A model generated the notes under the pieces. That model searched no databases, was not told where the DNA came from, and was given only the letters and a program-made list of their open reading frames with translations. Below are positions 9,501 through 16,802 of a stretch of 64,000 nucleotides of DNA, piece by piece; the first letter of the stretch is position 1, and each line of letters starts with the position of its first letter. The position numbers were made by a program, and so were the translations under genes. The DNA lies in assembly GCA_016703945.1 (NCBI GenBank), contig JADJBC010000008.1, positions 124,001 to 188,000 of the forward strand, given 5' to 3'. The stretch is from Candidatus Aalborgicola danicus (lineage in GTDB: Bacteria; Pseudomonadota; Gammaproteobacteria; Burkholderiales; Burkholderiaceae_C).

Positions 9501-9862
9501 GTTGCGCCGAGCGTGGCATTGACGGTGCTGACCTGATTCAGCTCCAGATAAACGCCCTCTTCGGTCTTCTTAGGCTCGCCCGCCTTGTTGATGACGATGG
9601 TGTACGGGCCACCCACGCGCAGGCCGCGGGCGTTGTAGCGGCCGGTGGCGTCGGTCGTGGTGCGGCTCACCGTGCCGGACTCAACGTGGGTGATAGTGAC
9701 TTCGGCGCCAGCCACCGGCTGACCACTGGCCGACAGCACCTGACCACCAATACCAGAGGAAGTGCTTTGCGCCAACACTGGCGCGGCCACCACAATGGCC
9801 ACGGCTGCGCTGAGCACCGTTCGTGAAAAGCCTGCAAATATTTGTTCGTGACGACTGCGCAT
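6521..9862 (-). CDS. TonB-dependent outer-membrane receptor with carboxypeptidase-regulatory-like domain (Oar-like)
   Basis: A 1113-residue outer-membrane receptor. A signal peptide of about 33 residues ending in APVLAQ is followed by a carboxypeptidase-regulatory-like beta domain (GQVLSASGQPVAGAEVTI, ATGRYNARGL), then a plug domain with YNSISVDGLSVNDPFG, and a beta-barrel ending in the aromatic C-terminus TVRYQF needed for outer-membrane assembly. The architecture matches Oar-type TonB-dependent receptors. The ATG is chosen because AGGAGC lies 8 bases upstream; the frame is open ~200 bases further up without support. It is divergent from a secreted nucleotidase, with a Pho-box-like site between them, suggesting uptake of a phosphorus compound. 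The ligand itself is unknown. Confidence 0.9.
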   Translation of the reverse strand: MRSRHEQIFAGFSRTVLSAAVAIVVAAPVLAQSTSSGIGGQVLSASGQPVAGAEVTITHVESGTVSRTTTDATGRYNARGLRVGGPYTIVINKAGEPKKTEEGVYLELNQVSTVNATLGATTSLAAVQVVGSSRSLQFDANNKGVGTSVSGRQLETAVSGNRSLDDIARLDPRVTVTDQNDGSISVAGQNNRYNSISVDGLSVNDPFGLNSNGLGFTGSPVSADTIAAYDIKVTEFDVSTDSVGANINAVTKSGTNDFRGSVYYALTDASSMIGKLDGPSYNGFAKNTTKGATLGGPIIKDKLFFFGSYEEQEISGIAGVGTDAVSSGKLTAKQVSDVASAFDTIGLNTGTYGSASGVALKNKRILGKLDWNITDDHRARFTFQRTEETKPTPYSSYVQDRSAILPSNWYTVSSKTDNLSVQLFSDWSENFSTELKIGHQKYNVTNGAAIDQPEVFACFSAASGCNATPQNSTASWVIGGEDRFRHENSIASTRITGTLSGTYSAGDHVIKGGVDYLSNEVANVFGQLLHGSYGFYDKNGNGSPVDEILAKNYGFFTKNYLPTGVALADSAGTWKYTQISPFIQDTWQANKNLSLVYGARINMPRADHAPPVALESATNTAPGAVAGAPVWESRFGYTSATTLGSKNTVIEPRLAFNYAFDSARSMQLRGGLGLFQTVPPYVWLTNAYTNNGVVSSKQYTNTNPANAPFSADPNNQPGPTNVAAGVCATNGTCQIDVIDPDFKMPSAWKFALGFDHELPWWGLTGAVEYQRVKAQNAIDYKLPNIGTPKGQLPDGRDSYWQTYPNASATQVGNGSNNAAFGEINTRSTLLTNTDGGYTDSVTLSLSKALSDGLRGSVSITKTRSTEVNPGTAAQAYSNYNYVARINPNDSSEATSRFEVPLSVKASLSWDKAFFGDNKTTISMYYNGRSGLPYSWTFGNDVNGDSIANVDLAYIPLVNDPKVTYQAGTSAADIQAFQDFISGDEYLNSRRGQIAQRNASYQPWINQLDMGFQQELPAFSKRDKFVMRLDIYNFLNFLNKDWGQQNGLGFFGTRRLANVADVTGTCPTNCQYVYQLKDSSGRDLRQNYGVYDTYTNPARVISRWQAMLTVRYQF

Positions 9863-9959
9863 CCTGTTTGCTCCTAAGCGAGATGGCCCCAACGGGGATT
9901 TATGGAAAGTAAAAAAAGGTAAAGAAGTGCAATATACCCATGAAGTTAACCATAAGGTC

Positions 9960-9977
9960 AGGAAAGTTTTGTGACAG
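9960..9977 (-). promoter_or_regulatory. Candidate Pho box (PhoB operator)
   Basis: On the minus strand this reads CTGTCAC AAAA CTTTCCT. The PhoB operator is two direct CTGTCAT heptamers separated by an A/T-rich 4-bp spacer. The first half matches 6 of 7 and the second 5 of 7, and the spacer is all A. It lies in the 192-bp gap between the TonB-dependent receptor and the divergent nucleotidase, about 98 bases from the receptor start. Confidence 0.45.
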
Positions 9978-10054
9978 CTGTTGTTTTCCAGACACCAACG
10001 GTATGATTCCCCCGCCCTCGCCCTTCGCGGCCATCCCCTATTTGGAGCACCCCC

Positions 10055-11761
10055 TTGCAGCCCCACCCAGCATCCGCACGTTTTGAGTGCATTTCCCTAA
10101 GTTTCCTGAGTCTGAGCCTGGTTTCGTTGTTGGCCGGATGTGCAGGTGCACCAACATTGCCCGCAGCGCCACAACCGATAGAAATCAGCATTTTTTCTAT
10201 CAATGACTTTCATGGACATATCCAGCCCAAGTCTCCCACCCCGTTGTCGCCCCGCCTGCCCGACCCGCAAACCGGCGAACTCAAAGCGCAGCCCGCCGGG
10301 GGCGCAGCCTATTTGGCAACCGTGCTGGAGAAGTTACGCTCACAACGGCAAAACCACGTGTTTGTTGCCGCCGGGGATTTGATGGGCGCGTCACCGCAAA
10401 TGTCGTCGCTCTTGAAGGACGAACCAACGTTGACGGCCCTGGGGAACATGGGTTTGGCGATGTCTTCTTTGGGCAATCACGATTTGGATTCGGGTTTACC
10501 CGAGTTGCTACGCAAATCACGCGGCGAATGCCCGGCAAAAGGCTGCGAGTGGCCCGAATTCAAGGGTGCCAGTTTTCCTTACCTTGCAGCCAATATGTTT
10601 GAAACCGATACCGGCAAGCGGGCCCTGCCCAGCCACATCATCCGCGAGATTGGTGGCCTGAAGGTGGCGCTGGTCGGAGCAGTTACGCGGGATACGCCCA
10701 GGGTTATTGCACCCAGGAACATTGTTGGCTTGCGTTTTGCCGATGAAGCCGACACGCTGAACGCCCTGGTGCCCGAGTTGCGTGCCGCTGGCGCGCAGGT
10801 GCTGGTGGCCATCATGCATGAAGGCGGGGTCAATAGTGAAGGTGCGGCCAATGACCCCAGTTACGCTTGCGTTGGTCTGCAGGGCCGTGGAGTGGACATT
10901 GCCAAACGGTTGGACCCGGCCTACGCCATCATCATCAGCGGCCATACCCACCAGGCCTACACCTGCAAAATCAACGGGCGTTTGTTCGTTCAGGCAGGCA
11001 GTTACGGTGGCTGGTTGACTGAAAGCCGGCTTACGCTGGACGCGACCGGTCAGGTTCTCGATGCGCAGGCCATCAACCACCCGGTGCTGCAGGCGGTCAA
11101 CACCCCCAACCCAGCATTTGTAGCGCTGGTCCAGCGGGCGGCCGCGTTGACCGCTGCGATCCGGGAAAAACCGGTCGCCGTGTTGTCCAAAGGGGCGCAA
11201 CGCAGTGTCAAGGCGCCGTTTGGCGATTCGCCGGTCGGCAATCTGGTGGCCGACGCGCAACTGGCCTACGGTAAAAAACGTGGGACAGCCGATATTGCGA
11301 TGACCAATTCCGGCGGCATTCGGGCGGACTTGGCCGTGGAGCCGGGACGTGCGGTGACTTTGAGCGATCTGTTTGCCATTCAACCCTTTGGCAACGAATT
11401 GGTTGCGGTGACGATCACGGGGGCTCAGTTGCAGGAGTTGGTGCGCAGGTTGTTGCCTAAGCGACCGGGTGCAGCATCGCTTCAAATTTCACACAATGTG
11501 AACTACCAATGGAGCCAGGCAGAAGGCGCCATGCCGGTATTGGATTCGCTGACAGTGGATGGAAAACCAGTGGACCCGCAACGCGATTACCGGGTGGTGG
11601 CCAGCACCTACCTGGCAGACGGCGGTGACAGCTTCAGCGCACTGCGCCAGGGCCGTGACCGCCAGGTCCTGGGCATGGACATTGACGCGCTGGTGGACTG
11701 GTTGGCGGAAAACCCAAAGGCGGTGGACCAGATCAACCCAGGCCGGATTCAGCGCAATTAA
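10055..11761 (+). CDS. Lipoprotein 5'-nucleotidase / 2',3'-cyclic phosphodiesterase (UshA family)
   Basis: A bifunctional metallophosphatase/5'-nucleotidase that removes phosphate from extracytoplasmic nucleotides. A lipoprotein signal ends at LLAGC with Cys29 as the lipidation site. The calcineurin-like domain shows the metal ligands SINDFHGH, AAGDLMGASP, SLGNHDLD and SGHTHQ. The C-terminal 5'-nucleotidase domain has NSGGIRADL and STYLADGGDSF, the substrate-binding region. The start is a TTG: no suitable ATG precedes the signal peptide, and GGAG lies 7 bases upstream. It faces cpdB tail to tail, and the two enzymes together would free phosphate from nucleic-acid breakdown products. Confidence 0.92.
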   Translation: MQPHPASARFECISLSFLSLSLVSLLAGCAGAPTLPAAPQPIEISIFSINDFHGHIQPKSPTPLSPRLPDPQTGELKAQPAGGAAYLATVLEKLRSQRQNHVFVAAGDLMGASPQMSSLLKDEPTLTALGNMGLAMSSLGNHDLDSGLPELLRKSRGECPAKGCEWPEFKGASFPYLAANMFETDTGKRALPSHIIREIGGLKVALVGAVTRDTPRVIAPRNIVGLRFADEADTLNALVPELRAAGAQVLVAIMHEGGVNSEGAANDPSYACVGLQGRGVDIAKRLDPAYAIIISGHTHQAYTCKINGRLFVQAGSYGGWLTESRLTLDATGQVLDAQAINHPVLQAVNTPNPAFVALVQRAAALTAAIREKPVAVLSKGAQRSVKAPFGDSPVGNLVADAQLAYGKKRGTADIAMTNSGGIRADLAVEPGRAVTLSDLFAIQPFGNELVAVTITGAQLQELVRRLLPKRPGAASLQISHNVNYQWSQAEGAMPVLDSLTVDGKPVDPQRDYRVVASTYLADGGDSFSALRQGRDRQVLGMDIDALVDWLAENPKAVDQINPGRIQRN

Positions 11762-11778
11762 AAAAGCCCCCACGTTTG

Positions 11779-11846
11779 CCCACTGCGTGTGGCTCACTGC
11801 CCCGAGGGGGTCGCATTTCACCTTGGGACGGCCCTGCGGTGAAACT
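11779..11846 (+). repeat. GC-rich repeat, family C copy 1 (between convergent genes)
   Basis: It starts CCCACTGCGTGTGG and ends ACGGCCCTGCGGTGAAACT. It closely matches the copy at 61267-61336 and shares its first 14 bases with the copy at 46609-46730. Internal complementarity (TTTCACC with GGTGAAA; CCCC with GGGG) predicts stem-loops. It fills the gap between the nucleotidase and cpdB and may act as a transcription end for both. Confidence 0.65.
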
Positions 11847-13813
11847 CAGGGCGCAATCTCAAACAGTGCCGAGCCGTCGCCGTTGTCCTTGATCAGGCGC
11901 ACCTTGGGGTGATTTGGCAGGTAGCGCTGCGCTGCAGCCGCCGACAAAAAGGTCATGCGCACGCCGGGAACCGGTGTGATGCGCCAGTTGCCATCGGCCG
12001 TCGGGTTGACCTGTTTGTTGGCCGTCAACATGTCGGACATGCGCAAGTATTCTATTAGCACTTGGCGGTTTTCTTCCGGTGCTTCCAACACAACTTTGCT
12101 GGCGTCAAGCCCCGGAAAATTGCCGCCCCCAAAAGCGCGGTAGTTGTTGGTCGCAACAATGAACTTGGCATCGGGCTGAATGGCCTGGCCCTGGTAGCTC
12201 AAATTTTTGACCCGGTGGGCAGCGGGCGCCACCAGCTTGCCGTTGGGATCGTAACGGGCCGGTTGGGTGAGATCAAACTCATAGGTGACACCGTCCAGCG
12301 TGTCGAAATTGAAGGAACGAAAAACCTCGTTCAACACCGGCTGTTGTACCGCGCCCTGGGGGTTGATCTGGTTGAATTGACCCGCTGACATTTCGATCCA
12401 TTCCTTGACATCGGCACCAGTCAGCAACATGGCCTTCAGTGTGTTGGGATATACATAAAGGTCGGCGACGTGTTTGATCGCCAGGGGGCCGGCCGGAATA
12501 TCGGTGTAATAGTCCCAACCCTGGCGCCCCCCGGTCTTGAACGGTGCGGCGGCCGACAACACCGGGTATTTTTCATAGTCGGTACCCTGCATGGCGCGCC
12601 GCACATAGGCGATTTGGGCATTCGACACAATTTGCACGGAAGGGTCATCACCCACCAGCGCAAAGTAGCTGTAAATGGGGACACTGGTAAACGCAACCTT
12701 GTCCCGCACGTAGGCCAGCGTGGCGGCATGCACGTCGCCCACGGTTTGCTCCACCATGGCATCGGCGGTTACCACTGGCTTGCGGCTGGTGCGGTCATAG
12801 ATGGGCCGTATGCTGGCCTTGCTGTCCACCACTTTCCACGAGCCGCTGGTGTTGTCCAGTGTCAGGTCGATCACCCCCAGGTGGTCGCCCCAGCGCCCAG
12901 GCATGACCGCGGGAACCCCGTTGATGGTGCCGCGCTTCAGATTGACCTTGGGATGTTCAGCAAAGGCCTTGCTGGGAAACTCGGCGTGGGCGTGGCCAAA
13001 CAGAACGGCATCCACACCTTCCACCTCCGTCAGTGGTCCGACCGCATTTTCTGAGAACTGCGCGACTGGACCTTTCTCGAATCCCGCGTGGGGAATGGCG
13101 ATCACCAGTTGCGCGCCCTGGGCCCGCATCAAGGGCACATACTTCCTGGCGGTTGTTATGACGTCGTGCACCAGAACCTTGCCATCCAGGTGCCCTTTGT
13201 CCCATTGCATGATCTGTGGCGGAACAAAACCAATCACACCCACCTTGAGGGTGTGGGAGCGTCCTTGCTGGTCGACAAAATTGCGATCCAGCAGCACGTA
13301 GGGTGTAAAAGCGTGCTTGGCTTCGGCCCCGGTTTTGTCCTGCCAATAGACGTTGGAATTGACATATGGAAAGTTCGCGCCTTTTAGCGAGCGCTGAAGA
13401 AATTCCAGGCCGAAATTGAACTCGTGGTTGCCGATATTGGCAGCGTCGTAGCCCAACTGGTTCATGACCCGGTAGGCCGGATGGGTTTCCCCGTCTTTCA
13501 GCGGTTTGACCTTGGCGACGTAGTCACCCATGGGGTTGCCCTGCAGCAAATCGCCGTTATCAAACAACAGGCTGTTGGGTACTTCGGCACGGGCCGCCTT
13601 GATCAACGACACCGTGCGGGCCAGACCATATTGATCGGTGGGTTTGTCCTGGTAATAGTCGTAACTCAGCAAGTTCATGTGCAGATCGGTGGTCTCCATG
13701 ATCCGCAGGCGCACTTCGGCGGCTTGCGCAGCAGCGCCCAACACCACGAGCGAACAGGCAAGGCTCCACAGGCGCAGCCCTTGGGCGGCTCCTGACAAAC
13801 AACACACTTTCAT
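11846..13813 (-). CDS. cpdB: 2',3'-cyclic-nucleotide 2'-phosphodiesterase/3'-nucleotidase, periplasmic
   Basis: A 655-residue protein, the normal CpdB size. A signal peptide ending AAAQAAE is followed by the metallophosphoesterase domain: metal-ligand motifs METTDLHMNLL, DNGDLLQGNPMGDY, NIGNHEFNFG and LFGHAHAEFP. The C-terminal nucleotidase domain has WIEMSAGQFNQINPQ and ATNNYRAFGGGNFPG. CpdB hydrolyses 2',3'-cyclic nucleotides and then 3'-nucleotides in the periplasm, feeding phosphate and nucleosides to the cell. The inner ATG is chosen because AGGAG lies 6 bases upstream and the signal peptide starts there. It is divergent from the chromate transporter. Confidence 0.93.
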   Translation of the reverse strand: MKVCCLSGAAQGLRLWSLACSLVVLGAAAQAAEVRLRIMETTDLHMNLLSYDYYQDKPTDQYGLARTVSLIKAARAEVPNSLLFDNGDLLQGNPMGDYVAKVKPLKDGETHPAYRVMNQLGYDAANIGNHEFNFGLEFLQRSLKGANFPYVNSNVYWQDKTGAEAKHAFTPYVLLDRNFVDQQGRSHTLKVGVIGFVPPQIMQWDKGHLDGKVLVHDVITTARKYVPLMRAQGAQLVIAIPHAGFEKGPVAQFSENAVGPLTEVEGVDAVLFGHAHAEFPSKAFAEHPKVNLKRGTINGVPAVMPGRWGDHLGVIDLTLDNTSGSWKVVDSKASIRPIYDRTSRKPVVTADAMVEQTVGDVHAATLAYVRDKVAFTSVPIYSYFALVGDDPSVQIVSNAQIAYVRRAMQGTDYEKYPVLSAAAPFKTGGRQGWDYYTDIPAGPLAIKHVADLYVYPNTLKAMLLTGADVKEWIEMSAGQFNQINPQGAVQQPVLNEVFRSFNFDTLDGVTYEFDLTQPARYDPNGKLVAPAAHRVKNLSYQGQAIQPDAKFIVATNNYRAFGGGNFPGLDASKVVLEAPEENRQVLIEYLRMSDMLTANKQVNPTADGNWRITPVPGVRMTFLSAAAAQRYLPNHPKVRLIKDNGDGSALFEIAP

Positions 13814-13903
13814 CCATTTCTCCTCTTCAAGGCCAACGCCCACAACAAGACAAGACTGTAACCAATCGGCGTCGACCCTTTTGGTTTCCGCTACAGTGGG
13901 CCT

Positions 13904-14524
13904 ATGACCTTTGTGGCCCCAGACCCTACTCTGCAAGCACTGGCTCCGCGCCCCGGACCACGCTCCAAAACCGACCTGTTTGTATCGTTTTCCTGGCTGG
14001 CGCTGCAGGGATTTGGCGGCGTGCTCGCCATTGTGCAGCGCGAGCTGGTCGAGAAGAAGCAATGGATGACGCTGGAGGAGTTTGTCGATGACTGGGCGGT
14101 GGCCCAAATTCTGCCGGGTCCCAATGTGGTCAACCTGTCCTTGATGATTGGAGACCGCTATTTCGGCATGCGCGGCGCGCTGGCAGCGCTGGCGGGCATG
14201 CTCGCCTTGCCGTTGGTCATCGTGTTGCTGCTGGCTGCACTGCTGGGCGGAGTTGCGGAACTGCCAGCAACCCAAGGGGCTCTGCGGGGCATGGGTGCCG
14301 TTGCAGCGGGTCTGATTGCTGCAACCGGCATCAAACTCATCGCGGCATTGAAACTCAACGTCATGGGGCTGACGGCCTGCTGGGCGTTCGCCATTTTGGC
14401 TTTGTTGTGTATTGGTTACTTGCGCTTGCCACTGATCTGGGTGTTACTGTGTCTGGGTGCCCCGGCGTGTTGGTTGGCCTATCAGCGGCTCGGGCGTGAC
14501 CCAGCACAGGGAAACACGGAATGA
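13904..14524 (+). CDS. Chromate transporter, first half (short-chain CHR protein)
   Basis: A 206-residue single-domain CHR-family membrane protein. The signature FGGVLAIVQRELVEKKQWM and VAQILPGPNVVNLSLMIG near residues 38-90 are typical, followed by about five hydrophobic segments. Short CHR proteins usually occur as pairs encoded by adjacent genes that together replace the two-domain ChrA, and the next gene is the partner, joined by an ATGA overlap. The family exports chromate, but the true substrate of many members is untested. It starts 90 bases from the divergent cpdB gene. Confidence 0.87.
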   Translation: MTFVAPDPTLQALAPRPGPRSKTDLFVSFSWLALQGFGGVLAIVQRELVEKKQWMTLEEFVDDWAVAQILPGPNVVNLSLMIGDRYFGMRGALAALAGMLALPLVIVLLLAALLGGVAELPATQGALRGMGAVAAGLIAATGIKLIAALKLNVMGLTACWAFAILALLCIGYLRLPLIWVLLCLGAPACWLAYQRLGRDPAQGNTE

Positions 14525-15117
14525 CCGCGGCGTTTTCCGGTGCCGACTGGTTGGCGCTGCTGGTTCACTTTTTATCCCTGTCTTTGCTGGCGATTGGAGG
14601 TGCCATCACGACCGCACCCGAAATGCACAGCTACCTGGTCAACGAAAAGTCCTGGCTGACCGACAGCCAATTCACCTCGTCCATCGCTTTGGCCCAGGCA
14701 GCGCCGGGACCCAACGTGCTCTTCATCGCCCTGCTGGGTTGGAATGTCGGCATGAACGCCGGGGGGGGGCCTGCTACCGGGCCGCAGGCTTGGTGGATGG
14801 CCTTGGGCGGCGTGGGCATTGCCATGGTGGGCATACTGTTGCCCAGCACCACACTGACCTTTGCCGCTGCCCGATGGGGCCATCGCAACCGCGAACGACG
14901 GGCGGTTCGTGCCTTCAAGCAGGGTATGGCACCTATTGTGGTCGCGTTATTGGTGGCAACCGGCTGGATACTCGCATCCAGCCACGGCGAACCTCTGGTG
15001 CATTGGCGTCTGTGGTTGCTCAGTGCTGCCACCACCGTGCTGGTCTGGCAAACCCGTATTCACCTGTTGTGGCTGCTGGGCGCCGGTGCGGTATTGGGCG
15101 CATTGGGCTACCTTTAA
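14521..15117 (+). CDS. Chromate transporter, second half (short-chain CHR protein)
   Basis: A 198-residue partner of the preceding CHR protein. It carries the corresponding motifs AIGGAITTAPEMHSYLV and ALAQAAPGPNVLFIALLGWNVG and about six predicted membrane segments. Its ATG overlaps the stop of the first gene as ATGA, indicating coupled synthesis of an assumed heterodimer. A 10-G run (around 14761) encodes Gly-Gly-Gly in a loop. The frame is open through it, but homopolymers of this kind are prone to length errors. Confidence 0.86.
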   Translation: MTAAFSGADWLALLVHFLSLSLLAIGGAITTAPEMHSYLVNEKSWLTDSQFTSSIALAQAAPGPNVLFIALLGWNVGMNAGGGPATGPQAWWMALGGVGIAMVGILLPSTTLTFAAARWGHRNRERRAVRAFKQGMAPIVVALLVATGWILASSHGEPLVHWRLWLLSAATTVLVWQTRIHLLWLLGAGAVLGALGYL

Positions 15118-15143
15118 GCCGCGGCCGCGATCACAAACAGGGC

Positions 15144-15503
15144 CTAGCGGGGGTTCTCGAAGAAAACGTAGTTGCTGGCGTAGTCACTGATTTCGAAATA
15201 GACCTTCTTTTCACCGGCATCGGCGATGAAATTCAGGTTTTCGTCCAGCACACCGTAGCCAAACCGGTAGGGCCGAGGCTTGTTATCGTCGGTGCCCATG
15301 GCGGTGCTGAGCTTGTCGATCTTGATAAACCGTCGCACCAGTTTTTCGCCAGCGTAGATTTCCACCACGCCGTTGGTTCCGGTCCAGTTCTGGATGTCGC
15401 GGCTAATCTTGTTTTGTTGCTCCTGGGTGCAGGATGCAAGAAGAAATATGGCTGTAGCCCCCGCAAACATTGCACAAGCAGCTCTTGATTTGATAGCAAA
15501 CAT
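15144..15503 (-). CDS. Small outer-membrane-type lipoprotein, unknown function
   Basis: About 119 residues with a lipobox LLASC, so probably an acylated envelope protein. The mature part has GTNGVVEIYAGEKLVRRFI and YRFGYGVLDENLNF, a compact beta-rich pattern I do not recognise. The ATG at 15503 has GAGAT about 9 bases upstream and gives a normal signal peptide. An ATG five codons earlier has a poorer context. Codons 3-18 of the signal peptide coincide exactly with dispersed repeat copy d, so most of the export signal is encoded by a repeat. It is convergent with the chromate transporter pair. Confidence 0.7.
   Translation of the reverse strand: MFAIKSRAACAMFAGATAIFLLASCTQEQQNKISRDIQNWTGTNGVVEIYAGEKLVRRFIKIDKLSTAMGTDDNKPRPYRFGYGVLDENLNFIADAGEKKVYFEISDYASNYVFFENPR
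15451..15497 (-). repeat. Dispersed ~45-bp repeat, copy d (encodes lipoprotein signal peptide)
   Basis: On the minus strand it begins GCTATCAAATCAAGAGCTGC and ends TTTGCGGGGGCTACAG, the same layout as the other copies. It sits in frame two codons after the lipoprotein start. Confidence 0.65.
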
Positions 15504-15566
15504 CGGTTGATCTCGCATCCGTTGATTGAGGCCCCATCGGCTCCAGTGCCTTTGGTTCGTCAGTGG

Positions 15567-16340
15567 TTAAAGGGAAGTTCTCTGGCGCAGCGCCTCATAC
15601 AGGCACACACCGCTGGCCACCGACACGTTCAGGCTTTCCACCGCGCCGCGCATGGGAATGCTGACCAGTGCGTCACAGGTCTTGGCCGTGAGCTGCCGGA
15701 TGCCGGCACCCTCGGCGCCCAACACCAGGGCCACGGGGCCTCTCAGATCGGTTTGGTACAGGGTGGCAGGGGCCGTGTCGCTGGTGCCAATAATCCAGAT
15801 GTTGCGCTCCTTGAGCTCATTGAGGGTGCGGGCCAGGTTCGTCACCATGAAATACGGCACTGTTTCTGCCGCACCACTGGCGACCTTGGCTACCGTGGCG
15901 TTGATGCCGGCTGCATGGTCTTTGGGGGCAATGACCGCATGCACACCGGCACCGTCGGCCACACGTAAACAGGCACCCAGATTGTGCGGGTCGGTCACGC
16001 CGTCCAATACCAGAATCAAAGGCTGGGTGCGCTGTTCCAAAGGCATTTCAGCATTGGCGGCTTCCAGGTCTTCCAGCAGTTCGTCCAGCGAATGCACCTG
16101 GGCCATGGGCTGAACCTTGGCCGCAATGCCCTGGTGGCCGTGCCCACCGCACATTTTGGAGAGGCGCACGCCGTCCGACTCGATGAGCTTGACACCGGCA
16201 TCAACGGCCCGGTCCAGAAAACTGCGCATGCGGGCATCGCGGCGTGTCGGCTCGAAATAAATTTCAAGGATGGATTGGGGCGCGGTTTTCAGACGCACGC
16301 CCAGGGCGTGGAAACCGAACAGAATTTTGGGTGAAGACAT
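15567..16340 (-). CDS. rlmB: 23S rRNA (guanosine-2251-2'-O)-methyltransferase
   Basis: A SpoU/TrmH-family SPOUT methyltransferase of 257 residues that methylates the ribose of G2251 in the peptidyl-transferase P-loop using S-adenosylmethionine. The N-terminal L30e-like RNA-binding domain starts ILFGFHALGVRLKTAP. The C-terminal knot carries the three family motifs: LDGVTDPHNLGACLRVADG, LVLGAEGAGIRQLT and IPMRGAVESLNVSVASGV. It lies 20 bases downstream of the end of the broken ABC ATPase gene on the same strand. Confidence 0.95.
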   Translation of the reverse strand: MSSPKILFGFHALGVRLKTAPQSILEIYFEPTRRDARMRSFLDRAVDAGVKLIESDGVRLSKMCGGHGHQGIAAKVQPMAQVHSLDELLEDLEAANAEMPLEQRTQPLILVLDGVTDPHNLGACLRVADGAGVHAVIAPKDHAAGINATVAKVASGAAETVPYFMVTNLARTLNELKERNIWIIGTSDTAPATLYQTDLRGPVALVLGAEGAGIRQLTAKTCDALVSIPMRGAVESLNVSVASGVCLYEALRQRTSL

Positions 16341-16360
16341 CCCCCGATTATCGCGGCTAT

Positions 16361-16802
16361 CTACACAACAAGATGGCCCGCTTCAATGGTGATGCGCCGG
16401 TCACAACGGGCCGCTATGGCACGGTCGTGGGTGACCAGGACCAAGGTTGTCCCCTGCTCCCGGTTCAAGTCAAACATCAATTCCATGATGGTTTCACCGG
16501 TGGCAAAGTCCAGGCTGCCGGTGGGCTCATCAGCCTACCTTACTGGCACGCAGCGCGGCGCGTTCATCTTCGTTCATGGCAAACAGATCGGAACCCGCCA
16601 AACGGACGGTGCCGCTGGTGGGGGTATCCAAACCTGCGATGATGGACAGCAAGGTGCTTTTGCCCGAGCCCGATGCGCCCACAATGGCCGCCGTTTCTTG
16701 CGCATTGAGCGCAAAATCGATATCGCTCAGAATCTGTAGCGTGCCGGTGGAATCGGTGACCGATTTACCAATGTGTTCAACAGAAATAATGACTTCACTC
16801 AT
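16361..16802 (-). pseudogene. ABC transporter ATPase (YbbA/LolD type) with internal deletion
   Basis: The first 90 codons encode the N-terminal half of a LolD/YbbA-type ATPase with an intact Walker A (GASGSGKSTLLSIIAGLD), then stop at 16530. The next frame continues with DEPTGSLDFATGETIMEL (end of Walker B and D-loop) and VTHDRAIAARCD (switch His). About 75-80 codons are missing at the joint, including the Q-loop and the LSGGE signature, and the frame shifts, so an active ATPase cannot be made. The divergent esterase gene matches the E. coli ybbA-tesA arrangement, but no ybbP-type permease is present. It is a real pseudogene or an assembly deletion. Confidence 0.85.

Noticed and set aside
13814..13903. 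A second Pho box before cpdB
   Set aside because: CTGTAACCAATCGGCGTC matches only the first half; the second heptamer has few matches.
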